Below, one piece after another: positions 24,738 to 38,500 of a stretch of DNA of 64,000 bases. Source of the stretch: Muricea muricata (lineage: Eukaryota; Cnidaria; Anthozoa; Malacalcyonacea; Plexauridae); assembly GCA_963855995.1 (NCBI GenBank), contig OY979717.1, positions 65,598,855-65,662,854 on the forward strand. The letters run 5' to 3'. The notes under the pieces are model-generated. The model saw only the letters and a list, made by a program, of their open reading frames with translations, was not told the origin of the DNA and made no database searches. How positions within the stretch are numbered: the stretch's first letter is position 1; each line of letters opens with the position of its first letter. A program made the position numbers and the translations under genes.

Positions 24738-26060
24738 CTAATTCTCCTCCCTCACATTAAGACCCATGGGTATATATGTTTTCAATTTCTCTATCCAAAA
24801 ACTTTCCCTTTCAGCGGGATTATTAACATCTGTTACGTCAATGGCCTGCACCGAAAAATCCTTAATCCCCGAGTGCCCTTCCGTATAGAAATGTGAATAC
24901 AAATGTTTACCACAAATTTCCTTTTGTCCCTTCCCATACCTAATTAATGAGCTTTTATGGTTATTAAACGTTTTTCTGAATGCCGTCACGGTACTACCCA
25001 CATATTGTTTATCACATTTCATGCAAGTAATCAAATAAACCACACCCAGAGAATCGCAGTTGAAGTGGTGATTAATGCGAAAGGTTCGCCCACATACAGA
25101 ACTTTTAAAAATATTTCCAACAACAATTGAATCACAAACTTTGCACCTTTTACCTCCGCATTTAAACATCCCGACAACTGCATTCTCCATCTTACGCAAC
25201 TTTGCTCTAACCAGATGATCCTTAAGGTTCTTTGGTCTTCGATAACATATAAGAGGTTGTTTAGGAACAATTTTACTCAAAACATCAGACCAATTAACCA
25301 CACTTTGTAATTCCCGAAATATGCCATACAAATATCTTAAAACCTTGCTCTTTTTTACCCTTTAAATTAAATAGTAAAGTTAACCTATCCACCTCTCTTG
25401 CCCTACCAAACTGTTTTTCAACAAATTCCTTATCATATCCCCATTGACCAAAAACCCTCTTAGATCATCCAATCTGCGTTCAAAGCCCTCGTTAGAATCA
25501 CAAATACGCTTAAAGCGCAAGGCCTGCCCATATGGAATTCCTCTCTTGACATGCGGAGGATGACAAGATTTATAATTCAAATACTGATGTGCATCAGTGG
25601 GTTTACTGAACACATCAGTATGAAACAAGCCATCCTCTATCAAAACACGTACATCAAGAAAGGAAATTTCCCTATAACCTATCCCCCACGTAAATTTGAT
25701 TGTCTCATGAAATGAATTCAAACGGGCAAGAACAAAGTCTAATTCCGCCTCAGAATGAAGCCATATCATGAAGACATCATCCAAAAACCGCCACCATACC
25801 CATGGTTTAAATTCACACGTCGAAAGAAATTTCTCTTCTAAATATCCCATAAATATACTCGCAAACCCCGGGGCAAACTTAGTTCCCATAGCTGTACCTA
25901 ATTTTTGCCGAAAAAATTTTTCGTCAAATTCAAAATAGTTATTCCCAAGTACTACCCTAGCCAATGATATCAATTCGTCAACCGGCAATTCATTTTCAGC
26001 CTTAATAAATGCTTCTCTAAGAGCTTCCAAACCTTCCCCGTGTGGAATATGAGGATACAA
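24738..26060 (-). mobile_element. Penelope-like element, GIY-YIG type, decayed
   Basis: The RT frame (about 26060-25380) has IPHGEGLEALREAF, MGTKFAPGFASIFMGYLE and RFLDDVFMIW (motif C with LDD), then HTDVFSKPTDAHQYLNYK. After a frameshift near 25440 the frame ending at 24738 carries KPPLICYRR-like and KNLKDHLVRAK words. A Cys knuckle (CGGKRCKVCDSIV) and the GIY-YIG domain (GVVYLITCMKCDKQYVGST) follow. The element is 5'-truncated at about 26060, where it meets an opposite-strand copy of its own endonuclease end. It is a different PLE clade from 20636-22780. Confidence 0.85.
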
Positions 26061-26412
26061 GCGAACCTTTCGCATTGATCGCCACTTCAACTGCGATTCT
26101 CTGGGTGTGGTTTATTTAATTACTTGCATGAAATGTGATAAACAGTATGTGGGTAGTACCGTGACGGCATTCAGAAAAACGTTTAACAACCATAAAAGCT
26201 CATTAATTAGGTATGGGAAGGGACAAAAGGAAATTTGTGGTAAACATTTGTATTCACATTTCTATACGGAAGGGCACTCGGGGATTAAGGATTTTTCGGT
26301 GCATGTTATTGACGTAACAGATGTTAATAATCCCACTGAAAGGGAAAGTTTTTGGATAGAGAAATGGAAAACATATATACCCAAGGGTCTTAATGAGGGA
26401 GGAGGTTAATTT
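26061..26412 (+). pseudogene. inverted 3' fragment of the same PLE (GIY-YIG domain)
   Basis: Plus-strand copy of the endonuclease end of the PLE at 24738-26060, starting with CGAACCTTTCGCATT. It has the intact YLITCMKCDKQYVGST to FWIEKWKTYIPKGL run and its own 3' UTR. Only a few substitutions separate the copies. Confidence 0.85.
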
Positions 26413-26461
26413 ATGTAAGGTGAGACTATTTAAGATCTGGTGTAAGCTAACTTTCTTGTTT

Positions 26462-27494
<1,033 letters not shown>

Positions 27495-27870
27495 ATAAAC
27501 TAGGATATTACAAGATTTCTCGTCGTATCATGTACGCTACATGGCGGCTGCATTGAGAAGCTCAGATCGTTTAGATCGTTTATTTAGATCGATTTTTACG
27601 TTCATTTGTGAAATGTAATGAAGTGGAACAAATTCAATTAATGTGGAACGTCAGCATAAAAAATCTCTGTATAGCAAATAATTACGCATTCGTGTGCGTA
27701 TTAAGGAGTTAAAACATTCAAGTTCGAAAGTTTGGCACAGCGTTTAACTAAGGGTACACTGGGGGTCGGGGGACAAACTGAATAGAGACAATTAAAAACA
27801 GTTTTTTTTGAGAGGTTAAGACGTGACCTTAATTCTGAAACTGTTTACACCAAGACTCGGCCGTCAGTGC
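27495..27870 (+). repeat. ancestral copy of the 28960-29860 block (empty MITE site)
   Basis: Shares GATATTACAAGATTTC, ACATGGCGG, GAAGCTCAGATCGTTTA, CGTCAGCATAAAAAATCTCT and GAGACGTGACCTTAA in the same order with 28960-29860. It lacks the 437-bp MITE that splits the other copy, so it shows the empty target site. Confidence 0.75.
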
Positions 27871-28071
27871 GGGTGTTCAAATAGCATGCATTCCTTTCTT
27901 TCACACACGCCCACGTTTTTCCTAGATTTACACACGTCCTCGTTTCCTCCTTAAGTCACTCTCCTCCGCAGAGGCTTTTTGGTTTTATAACTAGTGCCTT
28001 GAAGCCTTTGCTATATAATGTTTGTTAATATATATATATAATTTATCTATACGACTCAACAAATTCCACTA

Positions 28072-28133
28072 GGCATCTTTATTACTAACTAGTTTCGTAC
28101 CACGAGATGTGGCACTCATCAGATAAAATAGCC
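28072..28133 (-). ncRNA. hammerhead ribozyme (PLE-associated)
   Basis: The minus strand reads GGCTATTTTAT, CTGATGA, a perfect seven-pair stem II (GTGCCAC ... GTGGTAC), GAAA, mini-stem III CTAGTTAG, the cleavage word TA, then ATAAAGATGCC. Stem I closes by TTTAT/ATAAA and, past an internal loop, GGC/GCC. This is the best hammerhead of the window. It sits at the 3' side of the PLE fragment at 28336-28884, as in known PLE pseudo-LTRs. Confidence 0.7.
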
Positions 28134-28179
28134 TAACATAAATAGCCTATAAATAACATAAATAGCATAACATAAATAG

Positions 28180-28325
<146 letters not shown>

Positions 28326-28335
28326 CAAGAATTAA

Positions 28336-28884
28336 CTGTACCAGAATGGTTCCGAGACTTGTCAATGATTTTAGAGCGCTCAATACCATTACTGGTAGAG
28401 CGGATATATTTATTTATTTCGTAGACCTGCTGTGCTACTCTTCGACCGGGCATTTGTTGGGTTGTCTACAGTTGCACTGTCGCGTGTTCTCTGTGTTGCT
28501 TACGTTCGTTTGTCTCGTGTGTGTGTTTAGTATTTTCCTGTTGTGCCTTCTTATGAACGAGCTCATGTTGTCTTGGCAACTGTAGCTAATTCGTACGTTG
28601 TGTCGATGAAAGATTTTGTGTAGTTTGTTAGAATGGAAGAAGTGTTTGTCAATCAGTTGGAGGAATCGTTGTCCTATATTTGTTTTTACGTTCTTGCTGT
28701 AAGGGGGGTTGTACCATATAGTGTTGCGTTGTCTGTTTCTTCTTTGCGTTCTGTTGCTGTCGCTGTTTTCGTTGCTTGTAAATCGCTCGTAGGTTAGAGT
28801 TGCGTTGAAGTTTGGTGGTATGGGTATGTTCTTTGTTGAACAGTTGAAATTAATCTTCTTCATTATGGCCAGGTGAGAAACCAA
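28336..28884 (-). pseudogene. Neptune-like PLE fragment
   Basis: The frame ending near 28435 reads RQRNTIWYNPPYSKNVKTN, IGQRFLQLIDKHF, NKLHKIFHRHNVRISYSC and RQCNCRQPNKCPVEE. It parallels the linker of the PLE at 20636-22780 (IIWFNPPFSKNVKTN; CNCRNKHAFPLQSKC). The RT is missing upstream. The GIY-YIG domain is missing downstream, replaced by the TA array. Confidence 0.75.
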
Positions 28885-28959
28885 ATTACAGAGTGCTCAA
28901 CAAATGGAACAAAGATAATAGTAATAAAATTGTCTGAAATAATCTGAAATTAAAACTTG

Positions 28960-29860
28960 GATATTACAAGATTTCCGGTCGTATTACGCTAAATGGTCTA
29001 GCTACATGGCGGTGTCACAGTGATATGGGTACCCCCGTGTATTGTGTATCCCCATACTCATATAACTAGCAAATATGTCACAGTGGACTTAGACGTAACC
29101 GTACTGTTTTGCTGTATTAAACTTTACTAGCAAAAGGTATTATATTTAAGAATTTATAACTATTCTCACTCACTGGGACTGTATCTACTTCACCAAATTT
29201 AGCTAAAGAGGGAGCGCGTAGCGCGACAATCATTACTCGCCCTTCGGGCTCGCGCTTTAGCTAAATTTGGTGAAGTAGATACAGTCCCAGTGAGTGAGAA
29301 TAGTCTTAAATATAATACCTTTTGCTAGTAAAGTTTAATATAGCAAAACAGTACGGTTACGTCTGACGGTTAAGTCCACTGTGACATATTTGCTAGTTAT
29401 ATGAGTATGGGGATACACAAAACACGGGGGTACCCATATCACTGTGACAGCGGCATGCACATAGAAGCTCAGATCGTTTATTTACAATGTTAATGTTTCG
29501 TTCTTTTGTGAATGTTTTAATTCCATAATGGCCCATTCTGTGTAACTTGGCAGCAAAAATTCAATTAACGTCAGCATAAAAAATCTCTGAATAGCAAATA
29601 ATTACGCATTCGCGAGCTTATTAGCGAGTTAGAACATTCAAATTGGAAAGTTTGGCACTGGCGCCTAACTTCAAAGTGTGGCCTTTTGGGGGGACACGCT
29701 GACAAGACACAATTAAAAACAATTTTTTGTACACATTGACCTAAATGTAATAGCCCTCCTTTGTGACAAGAATAGAATTGAGAGATTGAGACGTGACCTT
29801 AACTGCATGCGCTGTTTAAACCATCAAAGACTCGTCATCAGCTGGAGGAATAATTAAAAC
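28960..29860 (+). repeat. repeat block copy carrying the MITE
   Basis: Paralogue of 27495-27870 interrupted by the MITE at 29013-29449. Its right part, from inside the MITE, is the left edge of the tandem segmental duplication and recurs from 35572. Confidence 0.7.
29013..29449. mobile_element. 437-bp foldback MITE, GCGG target duplication
   Basis: The TIR starts TGTCACAGTGATATGGGTAC. The arms extend nearly to the centre, where GAGGGAGCGCGTAGCGCGAC and CGGGCTCGCGCTTTAGC mark a GC-rich loop. GCGG precedes and follows it, and the empty paralogous site at 27540-27550 has a single GCGG. Partial copies lie at 34322-34560, 35572-35918, 56354-56437, 57811-58044 and 60083-60318. Confidence 0.85.
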
Positions 29861-30497
29861 TGCAAGAACAAACACGATAAGATATAGAAGAATGTTATAT
29901 AAGAGTGCAATATAAAACAAAAATGTTAAATAATGTTAAATACATGTTAAATCAATTTAAAAATGCAGTTGTTACGCAGAAATACGAGTAGACGCTATTT
30001 TGAATTCCCATGGAAGTTGAAAAAGTCTCTGCGGAGGAGAGTGCTGTTTATGCGAAACATAGATGGTTGCACATGTGAGAGAATTACCTTGATTCACGCA
30101 TATGTAATCATCTGAATTTCGCACGAGGAATCTGCATAATTTATTTTATATAACATTTATTTAAGTGCCTAATTGTTTATTGTTAAACCACGATATCAGA
30201 CTTCTAACAAAGTTAAAATTTAAACTATAACAGTATACTGTTATAGATATAAGAATATTTCTTCTTGTGTATACATGACTAAGACCCCGTTTACACTGTA
30301 TTGGATCCGCACGACATCAACTTCAGGCAGTTTGCGGTCTGTAATGTTATAAATTTCAAAGCTACACTCGCCTTCAAACTACCACTTATATATCGTGACC
30401 ATAGTGTAAACAGGGTACAAACAACAAAGTGATTACTGATTTTTTATTTCTGACTGCCTATTTTAAACGGTTTTTGTAAGTCTTCTACTTCGTCTGT
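29861..30497. other. 3' flank of SLC10-like copy A
   Basis: Non-coding AT-rich flank that is duplicated with the gene. Contains a short palindrome AACAGTATACTGTT near 30229-30242. Confidence 0.6.
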
Positions 30498-33180
30498 TTA
30501 TAGGTTTCCATTATCTTTGACTGACATTTCATCAGTGTAAATGGTAAAAACTGCAACTTCATTGATTTTCGACTCAACTCTCAAGTAGTTTTCGGTATTC
30601 TTGTCATGCTGCTTAACATGATCGGAGCTCAGCGAATTTTTATCTGCTGAAGATCCTTCTAAGTTTTCAGTATCCTTGTCGTGTTGCTGAACATGATCGG
30701 AGCTCAGTGAATCTTTATCTTCTGAAGTTCCTTCTTCATTAACTTTCCTACAATATACGAAACAGTTCAACACTAACAGAGTTGCAGGATAGACAAACAC
30801 CATGGGAAGAACAAGAAGGCCTTTGTCCCCGGAATCGTCAGGCAGAACATCAATGATGGTAGCGGCCAGACCTACAACCCGAATACAACACTGTATGGAT
30901 ATTGTAACTGTTGATTTGTCTGAAAACCAAGGCAAGACTGAAAGAACACCATAACTTGATAGAACATTGAGTGTTGTAAAACTTGTACCAAGTCCAACCA
31001 CACACAGAATGTTCACAACGGAAACTTTAGCCAGGTTTCCACTTGCGCTAGTTTCACTCACTTTAACCAGGAATACGCCAATGAGAAAACTTAGTCCAAA
31101 TAATTTTGTCGCAGTGCCAAATCTTTTGACGAATTTCCTTACAGGTGGCAGGCAACGGAAGCATCTTCCAACCTTTAAAAAAAACAGATTAGAAAGTTGA
31201 TTGAACAACAAATCAGGTGATTTAATTGTGTTTGCTATTGAACTTACTTTTAGTACGCATTGATAAATTCTCAAGGCGAGCACACCAATTAAAATTGTTT
31301 GTAAAACAATTAATTGAGCAATAATGCAACTAAAATGATAAATTAATAAGCAACTAAAATGTAATTAATGTTGTGAAGAAAGAGACATGAGTTTATTTGA
31401 GAAGATATATAGTAATCCAGACCACCCATTATGCGAACTGCTTTCGCCCAAAAGACAAAGTCAAAGACCATTAAGACAACGTGAACATGACTAGGACTAA
31501 GACTTAGATTAGAACTAGAACAAATACTAACAGTAACATTAATACTATTATAATATAAAATAATAATAATAATAATAATAAGTATACTCACTATTAAAGG
31601 CAGCAGTACTCTCAAAACAGTATTCAGCAACACCTCACCCACACTTATATTGAGGTCTTGTACGTCTGTTAGCAACCACGCCAACATAGGAGGAATTGTA
31701 AATACAGATATCACTGTACATAGAATTGAAATCAAGATGCTCAAACCTCGGTGACCATTCGCTAGTGTTACCTAGTGTATACAATAGTTAAGTGAAATTA
31801 ATTAAACTTTAAACCCATTATTATACGCACAGTGTTCTTGCAATATCTAAATATGGCCAAGATTCGCAAACACTGAAAGTATTAGAGAACAAAACAAGGT
31901 TTTGTGTATAAAACCTACTATTAAATAATGTGGTTTATACAGGAAACGCGTATGGTGCTCAATATTAAGTATGATAATTTTAAATAAAGCATAGTTAAAT
32001 ATAATTAGGAGTATAGTTTAATTAAGGATAAAATGCACTTTAGTCGGCTGGCCGGCCAAGTTTTGAAATACATCGTTTGATGGCAACTTTGTGTTAGAAA
32101 AGTACATTCGCGATATTTGTCTTTGTATTGCTTGTGTACAGCTAATTCAATTAAAGTTGACATCAACAATAGTCAAATGGCAAATGTGCAATATGCATGA
32201 GCATAAAAAATGATGGTAAAAATACAGTTTTAGATAAGATCAACACATCAGTAGCCTTGCTGGATTACAAACATAGTATCTAGTATGATATTTTTTACAT
32301 TCACATGCATGTAAAGAATCATTCTTTTGGCACTCGATCGATCATATTGTACATTTGACTATTGTCGATGTCAACCTTAATTGAATTAGCTGTATATAGG
32401 TTTGGGGTGTTACCAAGTCTCATTCGGGATTTTTATGGGAAAAATCGAGAGACTGTGGCTATCTACTATTAAATTGTATTACAGCAAAAAATGTAAAATT
32501 TTACATTTAACAATAGTAAAAACGACTGCTATAGCATCAGAAAGATCAGAAAAAACTGCATATAAGACTCTTAAACCGTTTTTTTTATTCTCTGACTACT
32601 TGAAGAGGACTATTCAAAAGCAACCATTCACTACCGCATGGCACCTTTCTTTAAAAAAAGAACTTACCAGAGCGAGTGAAGCAGCCGGTGCCGATGGACA
32701 CATAAGATAGATTTGCAATCCAAGGCGAAATTCCTCTGGTCCAAGGATTCGCTTGTCATCAGTCATATTATTGTTCGTAGTGTTTTTCAAATTCAGTCCA
32801 TCACCAATTAACGAACCAAAGTATGGAATCTTGCTAATTACAACTGTTGCAAAAACTGGACCAACAAACAGGACTAAAAATAAACCAACAACGACTTCTT
32901 TGTAAGATTTGACTGCAGATTTTGCTTCCATGACGCGCAATCGCAAGCCAATGACAAAAAAAAGAGCAATGATGCAAATTTTTGCGACCGGTATTCTTTG
33001 GCTGAGATAGACTGCAGGTTGAGGAAGAAGAATCCCAATTATTATGGACAGCACAATTCCAATTGGTAGGAAATTTCGGATATAGAAATTCTTAAATCTG
33101 GTTAGGATATTCGGTTTGGCAGGGTTTCCATTAGCTTCCTTTGTTTCATCTACCTCTACAACTACGTTAGGTTGCGACAT
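30498..33180 (-). CDS. SLC10A7/SBF-like transporter, copy A
   Basis: Three phase-0 coding exons: 32668-33180, 31592-31771 and 30498-31172, giving 455 residues with an uninterrupted frame. Exon 1 starts MSQPNVVVEVDE and holds hydrophobic segments (LPIGIVLSIIIGILLPQP, ICIIALFFVIGL, VVGLFLVLFVGPVFATVVI), ending at CPSAPAASLAL. Exon 2 begins VTLANGHRGLSILIS. Exon 3 starts VGRCFRCLPPVRKF and ends in a hydrophilic tail with two copies of an SLSSDHVxQHDK word. The layout, with an SAPAASLALVTLANG-type crossover, recalls SBF-like/SLC10A7 membrane proteins related to bile-acid symporters. The substrate is unknown. Donors GTAAGT and GTGAGT and acceptors ACTAG and TTTAAG are visible. About 8 to 10 membrane helices are likely. 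Confidence 0.75.
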
Positions 33181-33576
33181 TTTAATGCACTTTTGTACGT
33201 ATATTGTAATTTTAGTGCACACTAGAAGTTATCTACCTCGTAATGCACACATAAACATTTGCGCGACTATTTACGCCTTGCACTGCACAATTTGCATAAT
33301 GTGGAAATAAAGGCATATAATTTATTCACATCACGTTCGAAAATTTTCTAAATTCCTCAACCACCGAAGGGAAAAATTTTATTCACCTTATTGTAGGAAA
33401 TTGCATTCATATCAATATCGCTAGATGATTAAATATTTGTGGCACAGATCGAACGGCGCCGAATCCATGAAATTAGTTACAACTTTCATTTTAAACGAGT
33501 TTCAATTTCCATATCATTTATCAATGATTTTCCAATGCGCTGTACCAGTTCATGGATAGTTTTGCACAAAAAGCTT

Positions 33577-33888
33577 TCAATGGAAGGCAATTTTATTTTT
33601 TTGAACAGAATTAGCAATTTGGATCAATGAAGCGTTATGATACCCATTCACGGCGACTCCGCGCTCGATTAAGAATTTTAAAATTTCTATTACAGTCATC
33701 TTGCTAGAATCAAAATCTTTTATTTCAGTCCCATCTTCCTTTGCCTAAAATAAATAAGACACTTCCTTATTTTCGCACCGGAATACGCGGCTATGGTCGA
33801 ACTTTGAACAGATCACTTCTAAGGCTTCTGTCCGAACTTTCCAGGGTTCGACTTCAACATTAACAAGGATAGGGCCGACAAGGTACTT
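33577..33888 (-). pseudogene. SAP-like domain gene fragment, copy A
   Basis: One frame of 104 codons with a single internal stop. It encodes VEPWKVRTEALEVICSKF, FDHSRVFRCENKEV, then, after TAG, SSKMTVIEILKFLIERG, VAVNGYHNASLIQIANSV and a stop. The second half looks like a SAP-type DNA-binding helix pair (hydrophobic-x2-LKxxLxxRG then G...LIxxA). Such modules occur in cnidarian transposon proteins. The stop is preceded by TTTATTTTAG, so it may be a retained intron end. A near-identical copy lies inverted at 60759-61070; tandem unit B lacks it. Confidence 0.5.
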
Positions 33889-34104
33889 TATAAACAATTT
33901 TTTGTCACCAATTTATATTTTATTAACTGTAGATAGTTGATTTTTAATGTTTTATAATAGCGTGATAAACCATATTAGGTGAAATACAATATAAATGTAC
34001 CGGAGTAATTTCAGAATACCCGGCCAAATGTTCGCACTTTCTTTGGATCATGAGACATGGCTACATGGGTATTTTCCTTCTATATGTGTCTTTTCCAACC
34101 ACAT

Positions 34105-34290
34105 GCTACGTGGCTACATGACTACGCAGCTACATGGCTACTAGCTACATGACTACATGGCTTCGTGGAAACATGGCTACGTGGCTACATGGCTTCGTGG
34201 AAACATGGCTACGTGGCTACATGGCTTCGTGGAAACGTGGCTACCTGGCTACATGGCTACCTGGCTACGTGGCTACATGGCTACGTGCAA
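34105..34290 (+). repeat. GCTACATG/GGCTACGTG minisatellite
   Basis: Tandem arrangement of ACATGGCTACGTGGCT and GGCTTCGTGGAAAC words. Related arrays with different unit counts occur at 57547-57765 and, inverted, at 60340-60590. Confidence 0.85.
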
Positions 34291-34321
34291 TATCTATGAC
34301 TACCTTAGTACCTAACTACCA

Positions 34322-34560
34322 AGAGGGAGCGCGTAGCGCGACAATCATTACTCGCCCTTCGGGCTCGCGCTTTAGCTAAATTTGGTGAAGTAGATACAGT
34401 CCCAGTGAGTGAGTGAGAATAGTCTTAAATATAATACCTTTTGCTATAAAGTTTAATATAGCAAAATAGTACACTTAAGTCTAAGTCCACTGTGACATAT
34501 TTGCTAGTTATATGAGTATGGGGATACACAAAACACGTGGGTACCCATATCACTGTGACA
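34322..34560 (+). mobile_element. partial copy of the 437-bp MITE (right half)
   Basis: From GAGGGAGCGCGTAGCGCGAC to the right end CACTGTGACA. The left arm is missing and the minisatellite abuts it. Confidence 0.8.
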
Positions 34561-35049
34561 CCGGTTGGTATCACACAACAAAAAAAAATTAATATTAGTT
34601 TATGTAGCTACATTATGCATGGTACTTATACTGTAGCCACGTAGCCAGTAGCCATTTGCTACACAGCGTCTTCTCACCTGCCGGGTATTCTAAAGTTATG
34701 CCAATTTAGGCTCACCTTTTTTATTTTACTTTGTAACCAGGCCTGATTCAAGATGGGCGCCATACTGTTGCTAAGCAACATGCCGCCTTTCTCAATGTAG
34801 GATTTTACTCCTAAAATTATCGTGATTCTGTCGGTGGGACCTCAAAGAGCGAACATTAAATTATAAAAAGGAAAAGAATTGAAGATTAAGATTTCAATTC
34901 TTTCATACTGTCAATGCTGTCTTGGCAGAGAGATTTTTCTAAAACGTGAGTATTGTAGTAATGCATCATGTGGCGCAGAATATAAAATATGGGTGTAATA
35001 GTACTAGAATATCATCTATATTTCATCTATATAATATATATATATGTAT

Positions 35050-35117
<68 letters not shown>

Positions 35118-35477
35118 CATATATATTATATAGATGAATATATGTATTATGTACTATTTAAAACACGAGTAGGAGTGTTTTACGCGATATAAAACGCGAG
35201 GCGCAGCCGAGCGTTTTATAGCGCATAAAACACGAACTGCGAGTGTTTTAAATGGCTTAAAAAACTCATTAATATTCAACAATCATTGTGTTCAATCCCG
35301 ATGGGATATTGAATTTACAGCAGTGTAATTAGTAGATTGAGGTGAACAAATAATCGGGGAAAATCAAGTTTGTTTGCTATAGGGAATTAGCAACAAAAGG
35401 AATCAAACACACAATAAATGCAAATGAGCCGAACTAGGTGAGTAGAATTTGCGATAAGTGATTCAGTTTGGTTAAGC
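34561..35477. other. repeat block shared by three loci, with TA runs
   Basis: Contains the words AAGATGGGCGCCATACTGTT, TTGAAGATTAAGATTTCAAT (a perfect inverted word) and a TA array at 35030-35130. Near-identical sequence lies at 58045-58620 and, inverted, at 59370-60080. No coding region is supported. Confidence 0.7.
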
Positions 35478-35571
35478 ATGTCAGGAAGGCAATTTCGAAA
35501 AGCTCTAAGTAAGGAAAAAGAAAAAAATGCCCTACAAGAATCTATTCCGAAGTCAACGCGTTATGCGACGA
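35478..35571 (+). pseudogene. truncated Crypton/ZMYM-like N-terminus
   Basis: Starts MSGRQFRKALSKEKEKN and continues ESIPKSTRYATN before being cut at 35571 by the start of duplication unit B. The full-length counterpart is at 59041-59199. Confidence 0.55.
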
Positions 35572-38500
35572 ACTGTTTTGCTGTATTAAACTTTACTAGC
35601 AAAAGGTATTATATTTAAGAATTTATAACTATTCTCACTCACTGGGACTGTATCTACTTCACCAAATTTAGCTAAAGAGGGAGCGCGTAGCGCGACAATC
35701 ATTACTCGCCCTTCGGGCTCGCGCTTTAGCTAAATTTGGTGAAGTAGATACAGTCCCAGTGAGTGAGAATAGTCTTAAATATAATACCTTTTGCTAGTAA
35801 AGTTTAATATAGCAAAACAGTACGGTTACGTCTGACGGTTAAGTCCACTGTGACATATTTGCTAGTTATATGAGTATGGGGATACACAAAACACGGGGGT
35901 ACCCATATCACTGTGACAGCGGCATGCACATAGAAGCTCAGATCGTTTATTTACAATGTTAATGTTTCGTTCTTTTGTGAATGTTTTAATTCCATAATGG
36001 CCCATTCTGTGTAACTTGGCAGCAAAAATTCAATTAACGTCAGCATAAAAAATCTCTGAATAGCAAATAATTACGCATTCGCGAGCTTATTAGCGAGTTA
36101 GAACATTCAAATTGGAAAGTTTGGCACTGGCGCCTAACTTCAAAGTGTGGCCTTTTGGGGGGACACGCTGACAAGACACAATTAAAAACAATTTTTTGTA
36201 CACATTGACCTAAATGTAATAGCCCTCCTTTGTGACAAGAATAGAATTGAGAGATTGAGACGTGACCTTAACTGCATGCGCTGTTTAAACCATCAAAGAC
36301 TCGTCATCAGCTGGAGGAATAATTAAAACTGCAAGAACAAACACGATAAGATATAGAAGAATGTTATATAAGAGTGCAATATAAAACAAAAATGTTAAAT
36401 AATGTTAAATACATGTTAAATCAATTTAAAAATGCAGTTGTTACGCAGAAATACGAGTAGACGCTATTTTGAATTCCCATGGAAGTTGAAAAAGTCTCTG
36501 CGGAGGAGAGTGCTGTTTATGCGAAACATAGATGGTTGCACATGTGAGAGAATTACCTTGATTCACGCATATGTAATCATCTGAATTTCGCACGAGGAAT
36601 CTGCATAATTTATTTTATATAACATTTATTTAAGTGCCTAATTGTTTATTGTTAAACCACGATATCAGACTTCTAACAAAGTTAAAATTTAAACTATAAC
36701 AGTATACTGTTATAGATATAAGAATATTTCTTCTTGTGTATACATGACTAAGACCCCGTTTACACTGTATTGGATCCGCACGACATCAACTTCAGGCAGT
36801 TTGCGGTCTGTAATGTTATAAATTTCAAAGCTACACTCGTCTTCAAACTACCACTTATATATCGTGACCATAGTGTAAACAGGGTACAAACAACAAAGTG
36901 ATTACTGATTTTTTATTTCTGACTGCCTATTTTAAACGGTTTTTGTAAGTCTTCTACTTCGTCTGTTTATAGGTTTCCATTATCTTTGACTGACATTTCA
37001 TCAGTGTAAATGGTAAAAACTGCAACTTCATTGATTTTCGACTCAACTCTCAAGTAGTTTTCGGTATTCTTGTCATGCTGCTTAACATGATCGGAGCTCA
37101 GCGAATTTTTATCTGCTGAAGATCCTTCTAAGTTTTCAGTATCCTTGTCGTGTTGCTGAACATGATCGGAGCTCAGTGAATCTTTATCTTCTGAAGTTCC
37201 TTCTTCATTAACTTTCCTACAATATACGAAACAGTTCAACACTAACAGAGTTGCAGGATAGACAAACACCATGGGAAGAACAAGAAGGCCTTTGTCCCCG
37301 GAATCGTCAGGCAGAACATCAATGATGGTAGCGGCCAGACCTACAACCCGAATACAACACTGTATGGATATTGTAACTGTTGATTTGTCTGAAAACCAAG
37401 GCAAGACTGAAAGAACACCATAACTTGATAGAACATTGAGTGTTGTAAAACTTGTACCAAGTCCAACCACACACAGAATGTTCACAACGGAAACTTTAGC
37501 CAGGTTTCCACTTGCGCTAGTTTCACTCACTTTAACCAGAAATACGCCAATGAGAAAACTTAGTCCAAATAATTTTGTCGCAGTGCCAAATCTTTTGACG
37601 AATTTCCTCACAGGTGGCAGGCAACGGAAGCATCTTCCAACCTTTAAAAAAAACAGATTAGAAAGTTGATTGAACAACAAATCAGGTGATTTAATTGTGT
37701 TTGCTATTGAACTTACTTTTAGTACGCATTGATAAATTCTTAAGGCGAGCACACCAATTAAAATTGTTTAGGTAATTAATGTTGTTAAGAAAGAGACATG
37801 TGTTTATTTGAGAAGATATATAGTAATCCAGACCACCCATTATGCGAACTGCTTTCGCCCAAAAGACAAAGTCAAAGACCATTAAGACAACGTGATTATG
37901 ACTAGGACTAAGACTTAGATTAGAACTAGGACAAATATTAACATTAATACTAATATAATATAAAATAATAATAATAATAAGTATACTCACAATTAAAGGC
38001 AGCAGTACTCTCAAAACAGTATTCAGCAACACCTCACCCACACTTATATTGAGGTCTTGTACGTCTGTTAGCAACCACGCCAACATAGGAGGAATTGTAA
38101 ATACAGATATCACTGTACATAGAATTGAAATCAAGATGCTCAAACCTCGGTGACCATTCGCTAGTGTTACCTAGTGTATACAATAGTTAAGTGAAATTAA
38201 TTAAACTTTAAACCCATTATTATACGCACAGTGTTCTTGCAATATCTAAATATGGCCAAGATTCGCAAACACTGAAAGTATTAGAGAACAAAACAAGGTT
38301 TTGTATATAAAACCTACTATTAAATAATGTGGTTTATACAGGAAACGCGTATGGTGCTCAATATTAAGTATGATAATTTTAAATAAAGCATAGTTAAATA
38401 TAATTAGGAGTATAGTTTAATTAAGGATAAAATGCACTTTAGTCGGCTGGCCGGCCAAGTTTTGAAATACATCGTTTGATGGCAACTTTGTGTTAGAAAA

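Larger units (their letters stand above)
29103..33380. repeat. segmental duplication, unit A
   Basis: Near-identical to 35572-39777, differing by scattered substitutions and small intron indels. It contains SLC10-like gene copy A and its flanks. The left edge is inside the MITE (ACTGTTTTGCTG). The right edge is in GGGAAAAATTTT upstream of the gene. Confidence 0.9.
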
